The notes under the pieces are model-generated. The model worked only from the letters and a program-made list of their open reading frames with translations. It searched no databases and was not told where the DNA came from. This document shows positions 63,349 to 64,000 of a DNA stretch of 64,000 bases, one piece after another (positions within the stretch are counted from its first letter, which is position 1; each line of letters starts with the position of its first letter). The DNA is from Branchipolynoe longqiensis (lineage: Eukaryota > Annelida > Polychaeta > Phyllodocida > Polynoidae), in assembly GCA_030323885.1 (NCBI GenBank), contig CM059196.1:40748535-40812534 (forward strand). The letters are read 5' to 3'. The position numbers were made by a program, and so were the translations under genes.

Positions 63349-63703
63349 AGCGGCAGTCACGCCTCGCCGGATTGAGCAACGGACAAAATTGTCTAGTCCG
63401 GTGGGGTTTGGGCATGATAAGTATCAAAATGTATTGAAATGTGTCAAAATGTTGCAATATCAGGTCAAAGGATGCTGGATGAACGGACATGAAATGGACA
63501 TGAAACGGACATGAAACGGACATGAACGGATAGCCAACAGACGAAACAAACTCAAACCAGACAAGAACGGTAGACATCAATCCAGCAGCATTCGTTCCAA
63601 GTTTTGTGCATGTTCAAAACTTGTACGGACATAAACCGGACATCAACGGACTTTGTTCGGTTTCTGTCCGTTTCCTCCAACCCGGTGATGTGTGACAGGG
63701 ACT
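63349..63703. mobile_element. TIR element M-F, 355 bp, CGGACATGAAA-word interior, TTA duplication
   Basis: The left end AGCGGCAGTCACGCCTCGCC and the right end GGTGATGTGTGACAGGGACT are degenerate inverted repeats bordered by TTA (63346-63348 and 63704-63706). The interior has four tandem ACGGACATGAA words and the palindrome CAAGTTTTGTGC...GTTCAAAACTTG at 63598-63623, as in M-E. The minus frame 63329-63580 is not a gene. Confidence 0.82.
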
Positions 63704-63706
63704 TTA

Positions 63707-64000
63707 TCCATCGGTGGTGATGATAACAGCAACTCATCATTTGACTTAAAAACTGTCAACATCGGCTATTCAGTAGAGCAAGGGGTAAGCACGTGAGGAA
63801 GCGTAATAAACGAAAAGCATGATCAATTTGTACTGCTTCAGATCAACTTCTGTTACTTAGGAGCATCACTCTTCACTGCTAAGATTATTTTATTTTATTT
63901 TATTAAAATAATATTTTTTTTAGCTTTGTCTTTGAGTGAATGATTGATGGTTGCTGTACGACGATATTTATTGGCTAATTATTAGCATGACTTAATAATG
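63707..64000. other. Repeat X end word, then unassigned AT-rich DNA
   Basis: ATCGGTGGTGATGATAACAG then CAACTCATCATTTG (63709-63745) matches the end of repeat X (50155-50195). The remainder to the window edge shows no feature beyond an A/T run near 63885-63925. Confidence 0.5.

Overview
The window looks like nuclear DNA of an animal, most likely an aquatic invertebrate; I cannot name the species. The reasons are tRNA-derived SINEs, several non-LTR retrotransposon (LINE) families, many short terminal-inverted-repeat (TIR) elements, long minisatellites, AT microsatellites, and one spliced exon with consensus acceptor and donor. I see no bacterial or viral gene organisation. Nearly all longer open reading frames lie in tandem arrays or transposon remnants and are not genes.

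Host coding signal: one convincing exon, 44528-44641 on the + strand. It encodes 37 residues plus split codons of the extracellular hormone-receptor domain of a class B (secretin-type) GPCR, closest in motif to calcitonin / DH31-type receptors. The surrounding tens of kilobases are probably intron or intergenic DNA filled with repeats.

Layout. 1-5 kb: G-rich duplicated DNA, a MITE (miniature inverted-repeat element) nested in another MITE, and a 740-bp ACGT-word TIR element. 5-13 kb: SINEs, a LINE 3' end, and a MITE-A copy (10948-12425) split by an 844-bp TIR element and a second insertion. 13-16 kb: microsatellite and strand-skewed C-rich then G-rich arrays. 16-19.3 kb: a 63-bp minisatellite interrupted by a short LINE derivative and a TIR element. 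19.8-22.5 kb: MITE-A copies in series, split by a decayed reverse transcriptase LINE. 22.7-31 kb: SINEs, TIR elements and unassigned DNA. 31.4-35 kb: a nest of SINE, MITE and LINE carrying the best-preserved reverse transcriptase / RNase H, followed directly by a second MITE-in-repeat nest. 35-41 kb: TIR elements and a 22-bp satellite grown from MITE-A sequence. 41-47 kb: AT microsatellites, a second 63-bp array, a 180-bp triplication, and the receptor exon. 47-64 kb: LINE fragments with target-site duplications, a pogo-like TIR element split by another TIR element, further arrays, SINEs and inverted repeats.

Most notable pattern: at least ten non-autonomous TIR elements of different families have matching or nearly matching 3-bp TAA/TTA target duplications, as in PIF/Harbinger transposition. 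Most of them end in variants of CCCTGTCACAC or CCCCAGTCACAC. Each family is filled with its own reiterated short word, and three otherwise unlike families share an internal palindrome with arms AAGTTTTG and CAAAACTT. Empty sites and nesting inside the window support the mobility and allow a relative insertion order.
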